This document shows, piece after piece, positions 22,522-35,600 of a DNA stretch of 64,000 bases. The translations under genes and the position numbers were made by a program. Every line of letters starts with the position of its first letter. Within the stretch, counting starts at the first letter, position 1. Source of the stretch: Diplocarpon mali (lineage: Eukaryota; Ascomycota; Leotiomycetes; Helotiales; Drepanopezizaceae); NCBI GenBank assembly GCA_024741835.1, contig JAENRP010000044.1, positions 6,857 through 70,856 on the forward strand, read 5' to 3'. A model generated the notes under the pieces. It worked only from the letters and a program-made list of their open reading frames with translations. It was not told the DNA's origin and did not search any database.

Positions 22522-23369
22522 TTACTTGGTCTCAGTCTCCTCTTCCTCGCCAAACTGTGCACGGTGCTTGGCCTCGGCTCTCTCCATCTTACGCTCACGA
22601 GCAGCCTTCGTCTTCGCACGCTTGGCGTCCATCTCCTCCTTCAAGACTCTCTCGCGGGCCTTCTCAGCCTTGGCTCGGTGGATCTGTTGGATCGTCAGCC
22701 TGTGACTCCCATTCTATGCTGCTAGCAGATCAACTTACGTGCTCAACTAACGCACGCTTGTGCTTGAAGGTGTTACCCTTGCTCAAGTGGTAGAGTTCGT
22801 GGTACAGGTGCTTATCGATCTTGCCGCTGGCACGGTACTTGACAAGGAGACGGCGGAGGACTCGGAGACGACGCATCCAGACGACTTGGCTGTAAGATAT
22901 CAGACTCGCCCCTCTTGCCACTCCCGAATCGTAGTTGTATCATACCTAGGCATACGCGCATCCGCGGTACCCTTTCTCTTACCAAAACCACGATGTCTGC
23001 CAATTCTTCGGGCTGCTGTGAGTTCACGGGCGCGGGACCGGGAGTGCATGGTGACAGGCTTCTTGATAATGAGGCCATCTGCGACGAGCTTGCGGATGGT
23101 CTGACGGGAGTTGGCGTTAGAGATTTCGCTGGTCTCGTTGGGGTCGAGCCAGATCTTGCGCTTTCCGCATCCGACGACGGATGCCGCCAGGCGCTTTTGG
23201 GTGGTGAGGTTGACCCTGTTGAGAGAATAGAATATCAGCACCTGGTATTGAAGTTGAAGGTCTATGACGCATCATAGTGCGGGGATTGCAGGTAGCCAGC
23301 AGATCCAAAGAATAGAATTTGGATCTTATGAGAGTATGCGAAGAGATTGACAGGAAGATTTCCTCACAT
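22522..23369 (-). CDS. RPL19: 60S ribosomal protein L19 (eL19)
   Basis: Four exons, 23369-23368, 23215-22946, 22889-22739 and 22683-22522, encode 194 aa. The first coding exon is only the two bases AT; the G of the start codon is the first base of exon 2, so the initiator is split AT|G by a 152-nt intron (GTGAGG...CAACAG). Reading the ATG straight on gives TGA at once, so this splice is obligatory if this ATG is used. The product begins [26 protein letters not shown] and continues through [58 protein letters not shown] and a charged helical tail ending GEEEETETK. It is a core large-subunit protein. Introns 2 and 3 are 56 and 55 nt. Confidence 0.94.
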
Positions 23370-23925
23370 TTTGTCGAAGATGGTCGTCGGTAGATGGTTC
23401 TCTTTTCGAGGGATTTTGAGAATCTGGTTCTGCGAAGTGTGGGCAATTTGGGTGCTAGCCGAGACTTAGTGCGCTAGTCTACTTTGGCCTTGGCGCGACG
23501 CTACGCAATGCCATTGAGCCGCCTCCTCTTGAAACTCCAGTACAGCACTCATTTCCATCTATGGTGACTTGTACTTGGTGCACCAGATCAAACATGAGAT
23601 GATCTACTGGCTTAGAAGCGAATTGTGAGATGAAGTAGCAAATGAATCGGCATGGTACGGCATACCCATAGCACATACATGCGGCGTAGGCGACAGTAGC
23701 TTCTTCTCGCAGGATTATGGATTGATAGTGAAAATGAAACACAAGCCCAATTCTAGTGCCAAGAAATTCCGTAAAACATCTTGCACGGAGCGCATATCAA
23801 TCGAGTACATGGGTCTCCAAAGAATTGACAACACCCAATGTCGAATACATGATCTACCCATCTCAGCCACCTGCAACGAATATGCCACGCTTGTATGTAC
23901 GAATGCACTTTTCTCGCTATTTATT
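23370..23925. other. L19 promoter and GCN1 3' end
   Basis: A 556-bp spacer between two minus-strand genes. It contains the L19 promoter next to 23370 and the GCN1 3' untranslated region. No coding signal was recognised. Confidence 0.5.
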
Positions 23926-26900
23926 TCACTCATCAAATGCGCCTTCACCAAGATCTACCTTCCCTACACTCCAGATCTCCCGCTCATCATCCACTTCATC
24001 ATTCGACAGCCCCAATCCGCCCTGTCCACCCTCGGCCTCTTTCCGCTCGCGCGCCGTGTTACCGAGTCTCAAAGCCACACGCTTGAAGTAATCCTGCATG
24101 CTTCTCTTTTGGTTTGGAGGCAAGTCTTGTGTGGATATGTACTTATCGAAGACCTTACTCTCATCATCGACGACGTTGAAGAGGGCCATGAAAGCTGCTT
24201 CGGCGGCAAGCTTGACTGGGATCACAGGATCTCGCACGCTGGCGAACACTGGGAGTGCCAGTAGAGGTAAATGGGGTCGAATTGTCATCATGTGGTGACG
24301 GCAGGTCGTACGAATGACCACTAGGGCGAGACGACGCGTGTCTACAGAACTGCCAGGCTTGACAAGGGTAGCCAGTGTCTCGAACAATGGCTTTATGGTC
24401 TCATAGTCGCCGCTGCGGCTGTCCAGGAGAAGATACTTACCTGCTGCAAGAACGCAATTATCGGAAATAAAGTTCTAGACACGTTAGTTGGCGACATATA
24501 ACAGTTTTTGATGCTTACATTCTTGCTTGCCATGCCTTGGCAGATGGCCGGCGGAAGCTCTTTAGCAAAGGCATTTTCGGTCAAAGAACCTGGGGCTTCC
24601 ACCAATACCGCATTCAGAGCAAGAACAGAAGATTGGCTGAAGTGATTTGGTAAGACACGGTTCTTGATTAGGCCAGCTGCATTCTCTGCGGGCAGATTCT
24701 TGACGAGAGCACCAAGCAACTTGGCATTAGTGATGCCCGTGGAGACGTTGTTGTCGTCAGAGTCCGTATCGATGAGACTTAAGACTGCTTCTCTTGAAGC
24801 CTCGCTCATGTTAGCTCCTGCCTTGCTGATTACTTCGTAAAGTGCCTTCAGCATAGCATTGCGGACTCCAGTATCTGATGTTCTTGACCCGGTGACCAAT
24901 TCAGCGATCAAAGGATCAATCCGGGGAGTCAATGTAATCAAAGTGCCGAGGGCCTTCGCTGCTCGTGTCCTCAAAACCTCGCTGGAAGTATCGGCCAAAG
25001 ATTTTGCAAAAGTTCTCTGAAGTTGCGGCAAGAAGGGCTTCAGGAATGTCGGAATCTTCTCAAGAAGGTTGTTCAAAGTCAATAGAATTGCAGCCTTGAC
25101 GTCAACTGAGCGTTCTGATACGACTCTGATGAGAGGCCCGGTGATTTGTGTGACGAATGGCTTCAAAGAATCTCCGCTGGTTCGATCAACGATATCAGAT
25201 ATAGCAAGAGCTGATTGAGTTCTTTGCTCAGGAGTACCATTCATCAAACCTTGCAAGAATATGGGCAGGATAGCGTTGATACCCTTCGGCAACGAGAAAC
25301 CAGGCAGATTTGCACCTGCAACGCCGACTTGCTGTAAAATTTGCCGAGTAGAGTAGACAAGAGCTTCCATCTCCTCTTTCTTCAGGCGCTTTTTAATAGT
25401 TAGTATCAGTGACTGGGTACACCAGTCCATGGGGTGGTGCCCGGGCATGCTCTAAATCAACTGCAGATACATCTGAGCAGGAGCATGCCCGGGCACCACA
25501 ACCACCACTTAGAAAGAGAAGGAAAAACTTACAACAGTGAATCCAGACAATGCAGTCCACGCGGCCTTGACAACTTCCTTGTCGCTGTCATCGAAAGAAA
25601 TAAGTAAAGCCCGAATAATATCCTGATTATAGCGGGAGTAGTCAACTGTGGCGGAACCGAAGAATTTGGCAAGATGATAGTCTGTCGCAGCTCTTCTGCG
25701 ATGATCGTCATGCTTTACAAGTGCAAGCAACACACTCATAGCGGTGTTCAAGCCGTCGAACTCATCTATGGAAAGTACGACAGCATCGAATGATGCATCA
25801 AGATCAGCTCGAAGCTCGTCATCTTCGCAAACAATGATATTGTCCATGAGCGAGTTCAATATACTTGGCAAGCGTCGAGTCATTGCAGACCCTGCAACAG
25901 TGGACAGAGAAGCAAGAGCCTTGGCGTTGAAGGAGGATATTGGAGATGTTATGAGAGTGGGTATCAAGTTTGGAAGGATAATGTTGGATCGTGTTGCCTC
26001 AGTGAGCAGCGTCAGGAGAGCAGACAATGCATTTTCGGCCTCATCTTTCGTTCGAAGAAGACTAAGAAGGTAAGGCAAGACCTGGTCTACGACTCTCTTA
26101 CCCAAGATATGTTGCAAGGAGTCGAAGGCCTCCGCCGCTGCCTCTCGAACATCCCCAACCTCGTCCTGAATGAGTTGTTAGTAAAGTGGCTGAACAATAT
26201 AGTCCATAGCTTGGTGCCCGGGCATGCTCTTTCCTGAATCAACTGCAGATACATCTGTGCAGGAGCATCCCGGCACCACCACCAAGAAAAAAGACAGAGA
26301 GATACATACGGTCAGAGCAGTACGAACAATCGATATCAGTGTATTCTCATGGTCTTCCAATGCATCAGGCGAAGCAGAAGAAATCAGTTCGCGCAGGGCA
26401 ATACAGATACCCTGCTTAGCGTCTGCATCGGTAGAAGTTTGAAGTCCTTCTTCAAGTGTCGGCAGCAGCGTTGATAGTACACCATCACCAGCTTTTCGAA
26501 TCAATTCTCCAAGTGCGTTGCCGGCAATGACCTTCTGCTCCATACTGGAACTACCCAGTCTTCGAATAATCAGCTGGGACAGGACCGGTATCAGCTCCTT
26601 CAACGTTCTCGGGGAAGCAACAAGAGCCTTCCAAACATTAACAGCGGCAGTTCTGACTAGTCCAGAAGTATCGCAGCGGCAAATGTAGAGCGAGGAGAGA
26701 ACCTTGTTTCTTTTCTCTTCGCCAAGAACTTCTAACAGCGACACTCCTGCTTCTTGGGCACCGTCCTCCATCTCATCTGCCTCGGTCTGAGCAGAAATAC
26801 CGGTAAGATTGAATAGAAGATCACCGACCAGCTCCACAGAACTGAGGCGAATTCGGTAGCTGTCATCGGCCAGGCCTCGCTCAAGTTCTGGAAGAAGAAG

Positions 26901-29900
26901 GTCGATAGATCTCGTAGCGAAGTTCTTGACAAGCAGACGTCCAGCCCGTAGGGAAGTATCACGAATCGACTCGATGTCATCGGCAAGACCAGACAGAATA
27001 GGAGGGATGATTCTACTGAGATAGTTTGCGAAGCTGTTACCGAAACAGACAGGCAAGAATATGAAGAGCGACATGAAGCCCTCGCGAACAGAAGCTTTGG
27101 AGGATGCAACATTCTGAAGTATCGTGGGCAATGTTTCCTCAAGGCGACTGGTTCCAAGACCTGCGAGAACCTCACTGAGAGCTTGAGCAGATCCAAGTCG
27201 GTCTCCAGCACCAGTTTCAGACTTTAGAGTTTGCATAAGGCCTGGAATGAGGTCTGGGAGCGCATCCTCGCCTAGCTTTTCGATCAAAGAGCCCAAAGCT
27301 TTAGATGCGGTTGCGCGAGTTGTGGGAACAGGATCGACTATAGCAATCTTGAGGCCTGCAACCAATATTGGCAGGTGAGCGACGAGGTCTTTTCGTTCTG
27401 TAAGATGCGCCAAACTCCCGATAACCTGGGCAGATTTGCGCTTCGTTGCTGAGCGGTCCCCCAAGCCTCGTTCCAAAATGCGAGCCACGAGAGCGAGAGA
27501 TGGAGCATCGAGGTAATGAACGAACGATACTTTTATCAATGCATCTAGAGCATCGTCTGTGTACTTCGTTGGGTCGCTCAATGCTTTCAGGAGGACATCG
27601 ACCAGTCCCTTGATTTCGGGATTGTTGATCACCTCCCCGAAGCGTTTCAAACTTCGGTTGGCAGCGAGTCGAACTTCTTTGTGACTGTCATTGAGAACGC
27701 CAGTCAAAGGTGGAATAATCTCTGGCAGACTCTGTGCCAGTTGCTGGGGGTCAAGGTATGCCATGGCACCAAGCAGATCGCATGCACCTTTCTTGCTCCG
27801 CCATTGCGAGTCATCTAGCCCTTCAAGCAACGTAGGTAAAATTCTCTTGACACCATATGAGCTCAGGCTGGCAAAGCAGGCCTTTGCAGTTGCCAAGCAA
27901 CCTTCCCGTACATCAGCACTCGCGTCACCAAAGCTTGACAGGAGCTGAGGCACTATTTGAATGACATAGGGCTCGAAGACACGACCAAGAATGGTGGACA
28001 GAAGCTCATATGCCAGCAAAGCGCCCTCGCGATGGTTGACGTCCTTCTTGTTCTCGATACCACTTTTCAGTGTTGACATGATTCGGTATTCTCTGAGAGC
28101 AGAGATTCCTTTGCCATGGACAACCCCGGCAAGACCGTATGCAGCTCCACGACGGCCAGCATACTTCTTCGAGTTAAATAGTCGATCAAGAACGTGATGG
28201 ACATAGTCTGGAGTATTTTGGCTTGATGCTCGAACAAGCGGAGGTAAACACTCTGCAACTGCGTACTGTACAGCTTCTGAGGGTGTACTTAAAGTGTCCA
28301 ATAGTCTTTGGACAACCTCTGGCACCCGAGAATCTCCTGCCTTGAGATGCCGGGCCAGGGCACCATACATAATGATGACGGCTTCGTTGACACGATCCGC
28401 AAAATCAGACCCTTTGTCGGGAGCCTCAAGGGTCTGCTCGAATGTCTTCATAAGAGCTTCAACCTTGTCTTTGCCATGGATTGCAATGATAGAGATTGCA
28501 GCTTCGACCATCTCTTCTCTTACGTTTGGATCTCTGTCACCCAGAGGCCCACGTTCGATGAGAAATCGCAAGAAGTCATCCAGTAGATTCTCCTCAAATA
28601 CTGGAGCAAGCTCTTTGAATGCAAGAGCAATACCATTTCTGGCTTCCCATGGGTCCGAAAGATCCATCTTCTTAGGCATTCCATACTCGTCGAGTTGGGG
28701 TACACGAGGCTTCGCCAGGTCCTGGTATGTAGCCTCTAATCGTGCCAGCACATCTCGGAACGTCGATGGCTGTAGCTTCACAGCCTCAGCTAAAGACCGT
28801 GCTGCTGCCCTCCTTAGCTGCTTATCAGTATTCTCGAGATACTTTAGCTGTCTGAAAGGAGTAGTCTCCGAAATAGTAAAATTACTCTCATCCCATATCT
28901 CTTGACCGATCTCAACATTTTCGGCAACGTCATCGTGACATGCCAGCCATATTTCTTCCGAAAATTCAAACTCACTCATGTCAATATCGGCGCTGATAGA
29001 CTGCAACACAGAGGTTCTGACAGAGATTTGTGGGACGGTAGCGCCTCTTGCAAGAATAGCGATCTCTTGTTCGGTGATATTCGGCGCCAGGCAACGACAC
29101 AGATCCGCCAAGCAATCCTTGACTATCTTATAGTGCTGATTGTAAGTTTGCATAGAGAATATTAGAATAGACAAGACTTCTTCGCGGGGCACGAGGATAT
29201 CAACGCAAGCATCGGTGTGAAATGTGAGAAATTCCAAAGCCAGCACGATTTGAGCTTCAGCATCATCAGTCTCACCGAAACCTCCTTTGCGGAGAACTAA
29301 GAAGACGAGTGGAAGAATATACGTCAAGGAAACAGTGTCGAATGGACGCTGCTCTCCAGAAAATCGAAGACGATATAGAACTCGTGTAATAAGTGCACCT
29401 AGTGGTTCCTGAAGCAGATTTTCTTGCAGATAGGGAACATCCAATGCTCGCAGAGTTGCAATACCAATGAAAGGTCGAAGTGCACCAATACGACTTGGCA
29501 GTCTTTCTGCGCACATAATATATGCTTCGGGAGCAGCGTTTGCGGTTATCAAGCCAGCACCGGCATTGATAATGTCTACCAGAGCCTTCACTGCTGGACC
29601 CATCCAGAGACGTGCTTCTGTTGGAGGACCAGTCGCAAGACTTTTGATAATTCCGATACCACGCAACAGTTTTGCTTCAAGATGTCTTATCATAAGACGG
29701 ATGCCAGCTTCCTTCTTCAATTGAGCTTTGACCTTGGCAGTTTCTTCAGGCGTAAGCTTTTTTTGTTGACCTTTCTTCTGCGCAAGCTGTGACCTCAATT
29801 CCTCTTCCCATTTCAAGGTATCGTAGTCCTTGGTGTTTTTGTTGGGAACATATGATTGGGACTTTGAAGCAAGCACATCGACAAAAGCAGTGCCCTCCTC

Positions 29901-32415
29901 GGTTCGGAAGATAGCAGCCTCTGTTGGACCTACACTTGCTAGTTGAGACGGATCAAGATCTCGCTGTATGAGATCAACTATCTGGGAAGTCATTGCGTCT
30001 GGTGAAACGAAAGCAAGTTCGGCAGCGGCGTTGAACGCTGCGATCCTAACCTTTTCAGACCGCTGCAAAGATTCCTAGGGATTAATTAGTCGACATACTT
30101 CAGTAGCTTCGATCTGTTACCTACTGATTCGCTGAAGCTGGTACAGCTAAGAATTTGCTGCACCAAAGACTCTCCATATTCTCGCGCTAGTCCACCGGGA
30201 TCAACCTCAACGCGGAGACAAAGCTCTATCCAGCTGACCTGCGGCACCAATTCTGGCCGCGATATTACCAGCAAGGAGATCATTTGCTGCTTCCGAACTT
30301 CAGGCTCAACTCGGGTGTCTAGTTTAATAATTTCTGGTGCCGACAGGCAAATTGACTTGACGACAATGTGTAAGTTCTGGTTATCGGTCTTTGCAGCTGC
30401 GGCTGCTGTGTCTTTCTCCCCTGAATCGACGGAGTGTCGCCACATCCAGAGCCCATTGATGATGATTGAAGAAATTCGTGCTGGATCACGTATGTAGAGC
30501 TGCGAAAGGATACGTGAAGCGGCCTTCCTAATTTCAGGATTAACGCTAGATGAACAAATACAGAAGATGGTAGCTTGGGACCAGGCAGCTGCAACCGTGG
30601 AATCAAGCTCCAAGCTAGCGAGTCCTTTTGAAGCAGAAGACAAAGCTCGAATGAACCACTTGAAATCATCATCGCTGGAAAGCTTTCCATAGATTCGCTG
30701 ATTCAGCAAGTATGATGGCTTCGGTTCCATCGTTAGAGCGTGGCGCTCAATTTCAGACTTCTTCAGCGCTGCCTCCACTTTTGCAATCGAGCATAAACTG
30801 AGCTTTGAAGGTGCAATAGCTGTGAGAACGTAAGCACTGGTAACAAGGCCTGACTGTGCAGCTGCAAGTGGGTTTGCAGAAACTTCCTGCCATGTATCCA
30901 TCAAAATAGGTATGGTTGACTCGACAAGTTTAGAGAATTTGGACTTCAAAATCTCCGCGTCACTATGAGCCCAGAGGAGCTCTCCGAGACGAATGGCCCA
31001 TGACTTCTTAACGGGCACCTTTTTGTCGGAGAGTCCTCTGACAAAAGTATCGATCACTTGCTTGTCGATGTCAAGACCATGGAGCAGTCCCCATGTAACG
31101 TAGTGAAGAATCGTTGATGTTTCTGACTGAAGAGCCGCTTCATTGGTCTCCTTTCCAGCAACGCCAGCTATGGCAGGGGCGACATGAGTCACCGTGACCT
31201 CAGAGGGAGGTAGAACGGTAAGCATATCAGCATAGTTAGCTCGCTGTTCAGCAGAAGCTAATTTTCCTGATCTCAAGGGGCCGAGAATTTCTTGAGCAAC
31301 CTGAGTAATGAGATCTGTGTTGTGGCTTTTGAGGACCGCGGCTTTGAAGGCAGAGAAGGCGCCGTGTCGTACCACAGCATTCGTGGACTTTGTATTCGCA
31401 AGTAGTGGCTTCAATAAATTGTTGCGAAGAACATTGGAAAGATCAATGGAATCCGAAAACGAGTTGAAGAGCGGGGTGACCAAATCACTAAGCACTATTT
31501 CAGGTGCTCTGAGGAGAGCTTTTTCAAGGGCTGGGACGATGACTTTCTCCACATCTTCCAGTATCGTAAAGCTTTTGAAGAAATCACCCAAGGCTTTGGA
31601 TATATGCTCTGGTACCAGTGCCCGCGATCCAATGATTTCTCGTATGTAGAATGTATAGTAATCGGATTTCTTCGTCAACAGAACGTTCTTGGCATCAGGC
31701 TTTCTTGCACAAACTCCCGCAATAACTCCTAGCATAACGGCATTTTTTGCAGTTGGTTGCGAACTTTTAGCTGACAGCATTTTTACAGATTCTTCAATCG
31801 CCGTTCTTCCGGCATCGTCCTGAGAGAACACTTTTCGCAACCCACGTCTGGTGATAACGACCGCTGACCGCTTGATATTGGATCTGGTTGACTTGCTGAG
31901 GTAGAGATCCAGGATTCTGGCATTGCTTTCGATGACCAGGAGCCCCCATCTGTTCCAGTATAATGTGCCAGCCAGCTCCTGTAACAATATGTTACACCAT
32001 TCGATAAGGACGAACGCATTGGCCGGCGCAAGCCCTGGCTTTGCAGTCTCTGCGTGGACTGTCTTTACGAATTCAGCCAAAGCTTCAGGGGCGCACCCAG
32101 AATTGAAAATTGCCCTCAAGCATCGCTCTACAGCTCTTCGCGAATTTCGATCATGGTAGAATGGATATGTGGTAAAAAGGAGGCGCAGCAAAGGTGGGAA
32201 TAGTTGCTGGTTGATCCCTAGCACAAGAACACCATTAGCATAGCCTCGCATATGGAGAATCCGTTTTTAGGCCACCTACCCTTATTTGAGAGCCTTTCTT
32301 CGAGTGCATGCAAGTTACCCAGACGAATGGTGGTGGAAGAGGAAGATAGTGCTGCCTTGGTCGCACCGAGATCCAAATCCACCCCACTAATACCGTTGAC
32401 CTCCACCTCAGTCAT
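23926..32415 (-). CDS. GCN1: GCN1, activator of the eIF2-alpha kinase GCN2
   Basis: Six exons, 32415-32280, 32217-30125, 30074-26310, 26165-25533, 25388-24519 and 24474-23926, encode 2681 aa, close to the 2672 aa of yeast Gcn1. The whole chain is HEAT/armadillo repeats. The central part (about residues 1300-1700) has the eEF3-like block with SKKGACDLLGAMAYLDPQQL and DVREGCLATAKACFASLSSY. The C-terminal third corresponds to the region that binds the RWD domain of GCN2. GCN1 sits on stalled or uncharged-tRNA-loaded ribosomes with GCN20 and triggers GCN2, leading to Gcn4/CPC1 synthesis. Introns 3 (26166-26309) and 4 (25389-25532) are both 144 nt and are copies of one another (see findings); the others are 44-62 nt. 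The last exon reads straight through a GTAAGT (GKYLLLDSRSGDYETIKPL), so no intron is placed there. Confidence 0.95.
25389..25532 (-). repeat. Introner-like element, GCN1 intron 4
   Basis: The 144-nt intron starts GTAAGTTTTTCC and ends TACTAACTATTAAAAAG. It contains a perfect 19-bp inverted repeat (25434-25452 and 25481-25499, arm GTGGTGCCCGGGCATGCTC) around a 28-nt loop holding CAGATGTATCTGCAGTTGA. It aligns with GCN1 intron 3 from the pyrimidine tract after the donor through the branch point. Confidence 0.85.
26166..26309 (-). repeat. Introner-like element, GCN1 intron 3
   Basis: The 144-nt intron starts GTATGTATCTCTC and ends TTTACTAACAACTCATTCAG. The same hairpin is present, with left arm 26213-26229 and right arm 26263-26277; the right arm has lost two bases, so pairing is imperfect. 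The loop sequence CAGATGTATCTGCAGTTGA is shared with intron 4. Confidence 0.85.
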
Positions 32416-32630
32416 CTCGTAGATTCGAGTTGCTGCTCATGGCCCGAGTCTGACTGTTGTTGTAGAGTTGTTATTGACGGTGGGAGATGGCATGGCAAGC
32501 CTACTTTGGTCGTCGCGTCAAAGTAATATTTCGGTGGATAATTTAGCGACCTCGCAAATACAAAGAAGAAGACGCGGCGTCATTAACACCCCGCACCCGA
32601 AATTTCACAAGCAGTCCCAAAACTCTAGCT
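32416..32630. promoter_or_regulatory. Divergent promoter GCN1 / DEAH helicase
   Basis: Only 215 bp separate the two start codons, so these two large translation-related genes must share a compact promoter. No TATA or TGASTCA element was seen. Confidence 0.6.
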
Positions 32631-35600
32631 ATGGCTGGAGGTAAGAAGAAGAAAAAGCCCGCCTCGAATCCTGCGAGAGGATTTGCGACTACGTCAGTTG
32701 CTTCCAAGCCAAAGGTCGAAGTTGCTGAGCCAGAAACATCGAGTGAACAGGGTACTGTTGAGACACAACAGCAGGAACACATCTTAGCCGCAGCCTCCCA
32801 GGTAAAAGAGAGAATAGCGCCAGAAAAAAGCCTTACCGCAGAGGAGTTCGAGAAACAACTCGAAGAATCAGAGCTCCAGATAATTGTCGAGAAACACGCC
32901 CAGAAGTCCAAGAGAGATGCCATCCGCCAAAAAACAAGACTCGAAACAGATCGCCGAGTATTGAGAGGCCAAGCTGAAAGCCTCAGCACGAGAAAATGGC
33001 TGCCCCCAGAGCTAATGGAGGAGATCCTGGATTTGGTCAACGCAGAAGGGCGTTTCGCAGGACAGTCAAACGACTCTTCCAACAGCACTAAGCAAGTCTC
33101 AGAGGAGGAGTTGACAATTCGTCTTTGGACTCTACAACAAGCTCTTGTTGGCGCCGGATTCATTGAGGAGAAGGTTTCACGGGCTATCAGGCATGTTTTG
33201 GATATGTCGGACAAGATAGGCGGAGCATGTAAAGATTCCATCTGGGGCATGGAGGAATCTTTGGAGTGGCTTGCCCGGGAGTGTTCAAGGGATGAGCTTC
33301 CAGACTACGAAAATCTGCAGCGTAAAACCTTAGGTTTGTCAAAGTCTCAAACAGGTTTGTTCTGCTCCAAGCCAACCCTTCTCAAAAGCTAATGGCGGCT
33401 TAGAAACACCAAACGTTAGCCCTCAAGCCTCTGGAGCTACTACTCCTCGTGTCGAGAGCGACAATAGACACATGGTGTCCAACTCCGGTGCCTTGAGGCT
33501 GGAGAATTTACGTCCTCCGATCAAGAAGCTGGCGACTTTAGATTACGACAGTGATATCGATCCAGATGACCTGCTACCAGCATATCTGGAATGCAAGACC
33601 AAATTATTCCTTTCGCAAAATTCTACACCCAAGAAAGAGCACTCACGAGGGCCTCTCCGGAATAAACCTGCAAGTGTGTCCGGGAAAGCCGGAAGCTTAG
33701 ATCCGCAACCCGCCAAATTGCTCAGAAAGATCAAAAAGATCGAAGATGACATTCTGTTCGACAAGTACCTCGCTGGTCAACAGTGGGATGCCAAGCGAAT
33801 CGAGCTCGAGAAAGAAGCAGCTTGCTTTCGGAGGTTGGAGGAGAATTGTCAGGACAGTGGTGATTCAAATTCGCAAAACTCTCAAACACTTGTTGACTCC
33901 GATGACGAAGTCAGCAAGGAAGCTGCCAAGATAGGTGCTGCTATGCTTCAAGAATCCGGAAGCGATGATGATGATGCACTAGCGGATCTTTTCGCCAGCT
34001 TGCCTGTTAACGAAGTTGATCCTTTAACAGGAAAGAGTAGTACTGTTGTGAACGGACCCAATGGCGTCAAGGTTACTATCCGCGAGTTTGGGAAATGGTC
34101 GGGAATCAACCCAACAAGAGTGCTCGAGGAGGCTTGTCGTGCTCGGTAAGATCTTGTGCCACCTGTATCATCATGCCCAAGGGGCAACTTTTCTCAGCAC
34201 TAATCAACCAGCAGGGAATCCTCCGTGAAACTTAATTTCACCTTGATATCCGATTCAAGCTTCTCAAATCGTCATTCGCTACGAATTACGTGGTCCAAGG
34301 CACAGGACTTCCCAGTAATAACCCCACCAACTTCTATTGACTATACATCATCTCCAAAATCTCAAACTTTAACCATGGTATCGGTTTCTACGCCCGACCC
34401 TAAGCAATCTGAGGCTTTTGTCGCTACCGTTGCATTGTTCCTACTCTTCAGTTCTTCAACAAAGGAAGATAAGGTGTTTCTTCGTTTGCCGCCCGCGTGG
34501 AGAGACTTGTGGACAGAATTCGCGGAGGCCAAGAAGGAGAAGGCAGATGAGGCAGATCGCAGTAACATCCGTGTTTTCCGGGATATGGTACGTGAGAAGA
34601 GAGACCAGGAGCTTGAAGACGGTGTTCTCATACAAGGAGCATTCAGAAACCGCCATGCGTCTCGGGCTCCTGAACATGCTGATGAGGCTGGCTCTGATAA
34701 ATCAAACAAGTGTGTGTTCGAGCCAGAGGCTTATCAGAGGATATGGTTTGAAAAGAGCAACACTCAAAGCTATCAAACCATGCTGGTCAGTTAATCGCTC
34801 CTGTTAGTTCAAGCTTTCTAATAGTTTGTAGAACTCGCGTATGCAACTTCCTATGTGGGGCTTCAAGACTGAAGTTCTTGCCGCAATCGATCGAGAGCAG
34901 GTTGTCATCATCTGCGGAGAGACTGGTTGTGGCAAGAGTACTCAGGTGCCTTCGTTCATACTAGAACACCAATTATCTCAGGGAAAGCCGTGTAAGATAT
35001 ATTGCACTGAGCCGCGACGAATTTCAGCGATTTCACTGGCTCGACGTGTAAGCGAAGAGCTTGGCGAGCGAAAAAACGATTTAGGAACCTCGCGGTCTCT
35101 CGTTGGGTACGCTATACGCCTCGAGTCTAATACCTCTAAGGAGACCCGCCTCATATACGCAACAACAGGAATTTTAATGAGAATGCTTGAAGGATCAAAC
35201 GATCTCAAGGACATCACGCATATCGTTCTTGATGAAGTCCACGAACGCACGATTGACAGTGATTTCCTCTTGATTGTCTTACGAAAGCTCATAGCTAGGA
35301 GGAGAGATCTCAAAGTCGTTCTGATGTCGGCAACAGTTGATGCCGATCGTTTCTCTAAGTATCTGGATGGTGCCCCTGTACTTACTGTTCCAGGTCGTAC
35401 GTTCCCGGTTACAGTCAAGTATCTTGAAGATGTTGTGGAAGTGACCGGTTACACCCTTGATAATACATATCATGAAAAATTCACGGACCTCGACGATGAC
35501 GAGCTTGAGGTTGGAGAGGCAGGCCTTACTGAAGCAAACAAAATCGAGAACACAAAAGCTCTTCGAGGCTACAGTGGCAGGACCAAAAATACCATTTCGC

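Noticed and set aside
23216..23367. A snoRNA in the first L19 intron
   Set aside because: A C-box-like ATGATG is present but no matching D box with terminal stem could be found.
24425..24466. GTAAGT...CGCAG as an extra intron near the 3' end of GCN1
   Set aside because: Splicing it breaks the frame, while reading through gives GKYLLLDSRSGDYETIKPL, which continues the protein smoothly.
25389..25448. MPGHHPMDW... as coding sequence of GCN1
   Set aside because: This is read-through of the introner-like intron. Its twin in intron 3 reads MPGHQAMDY..., which shows DNA-level rather than protein-level similarity.
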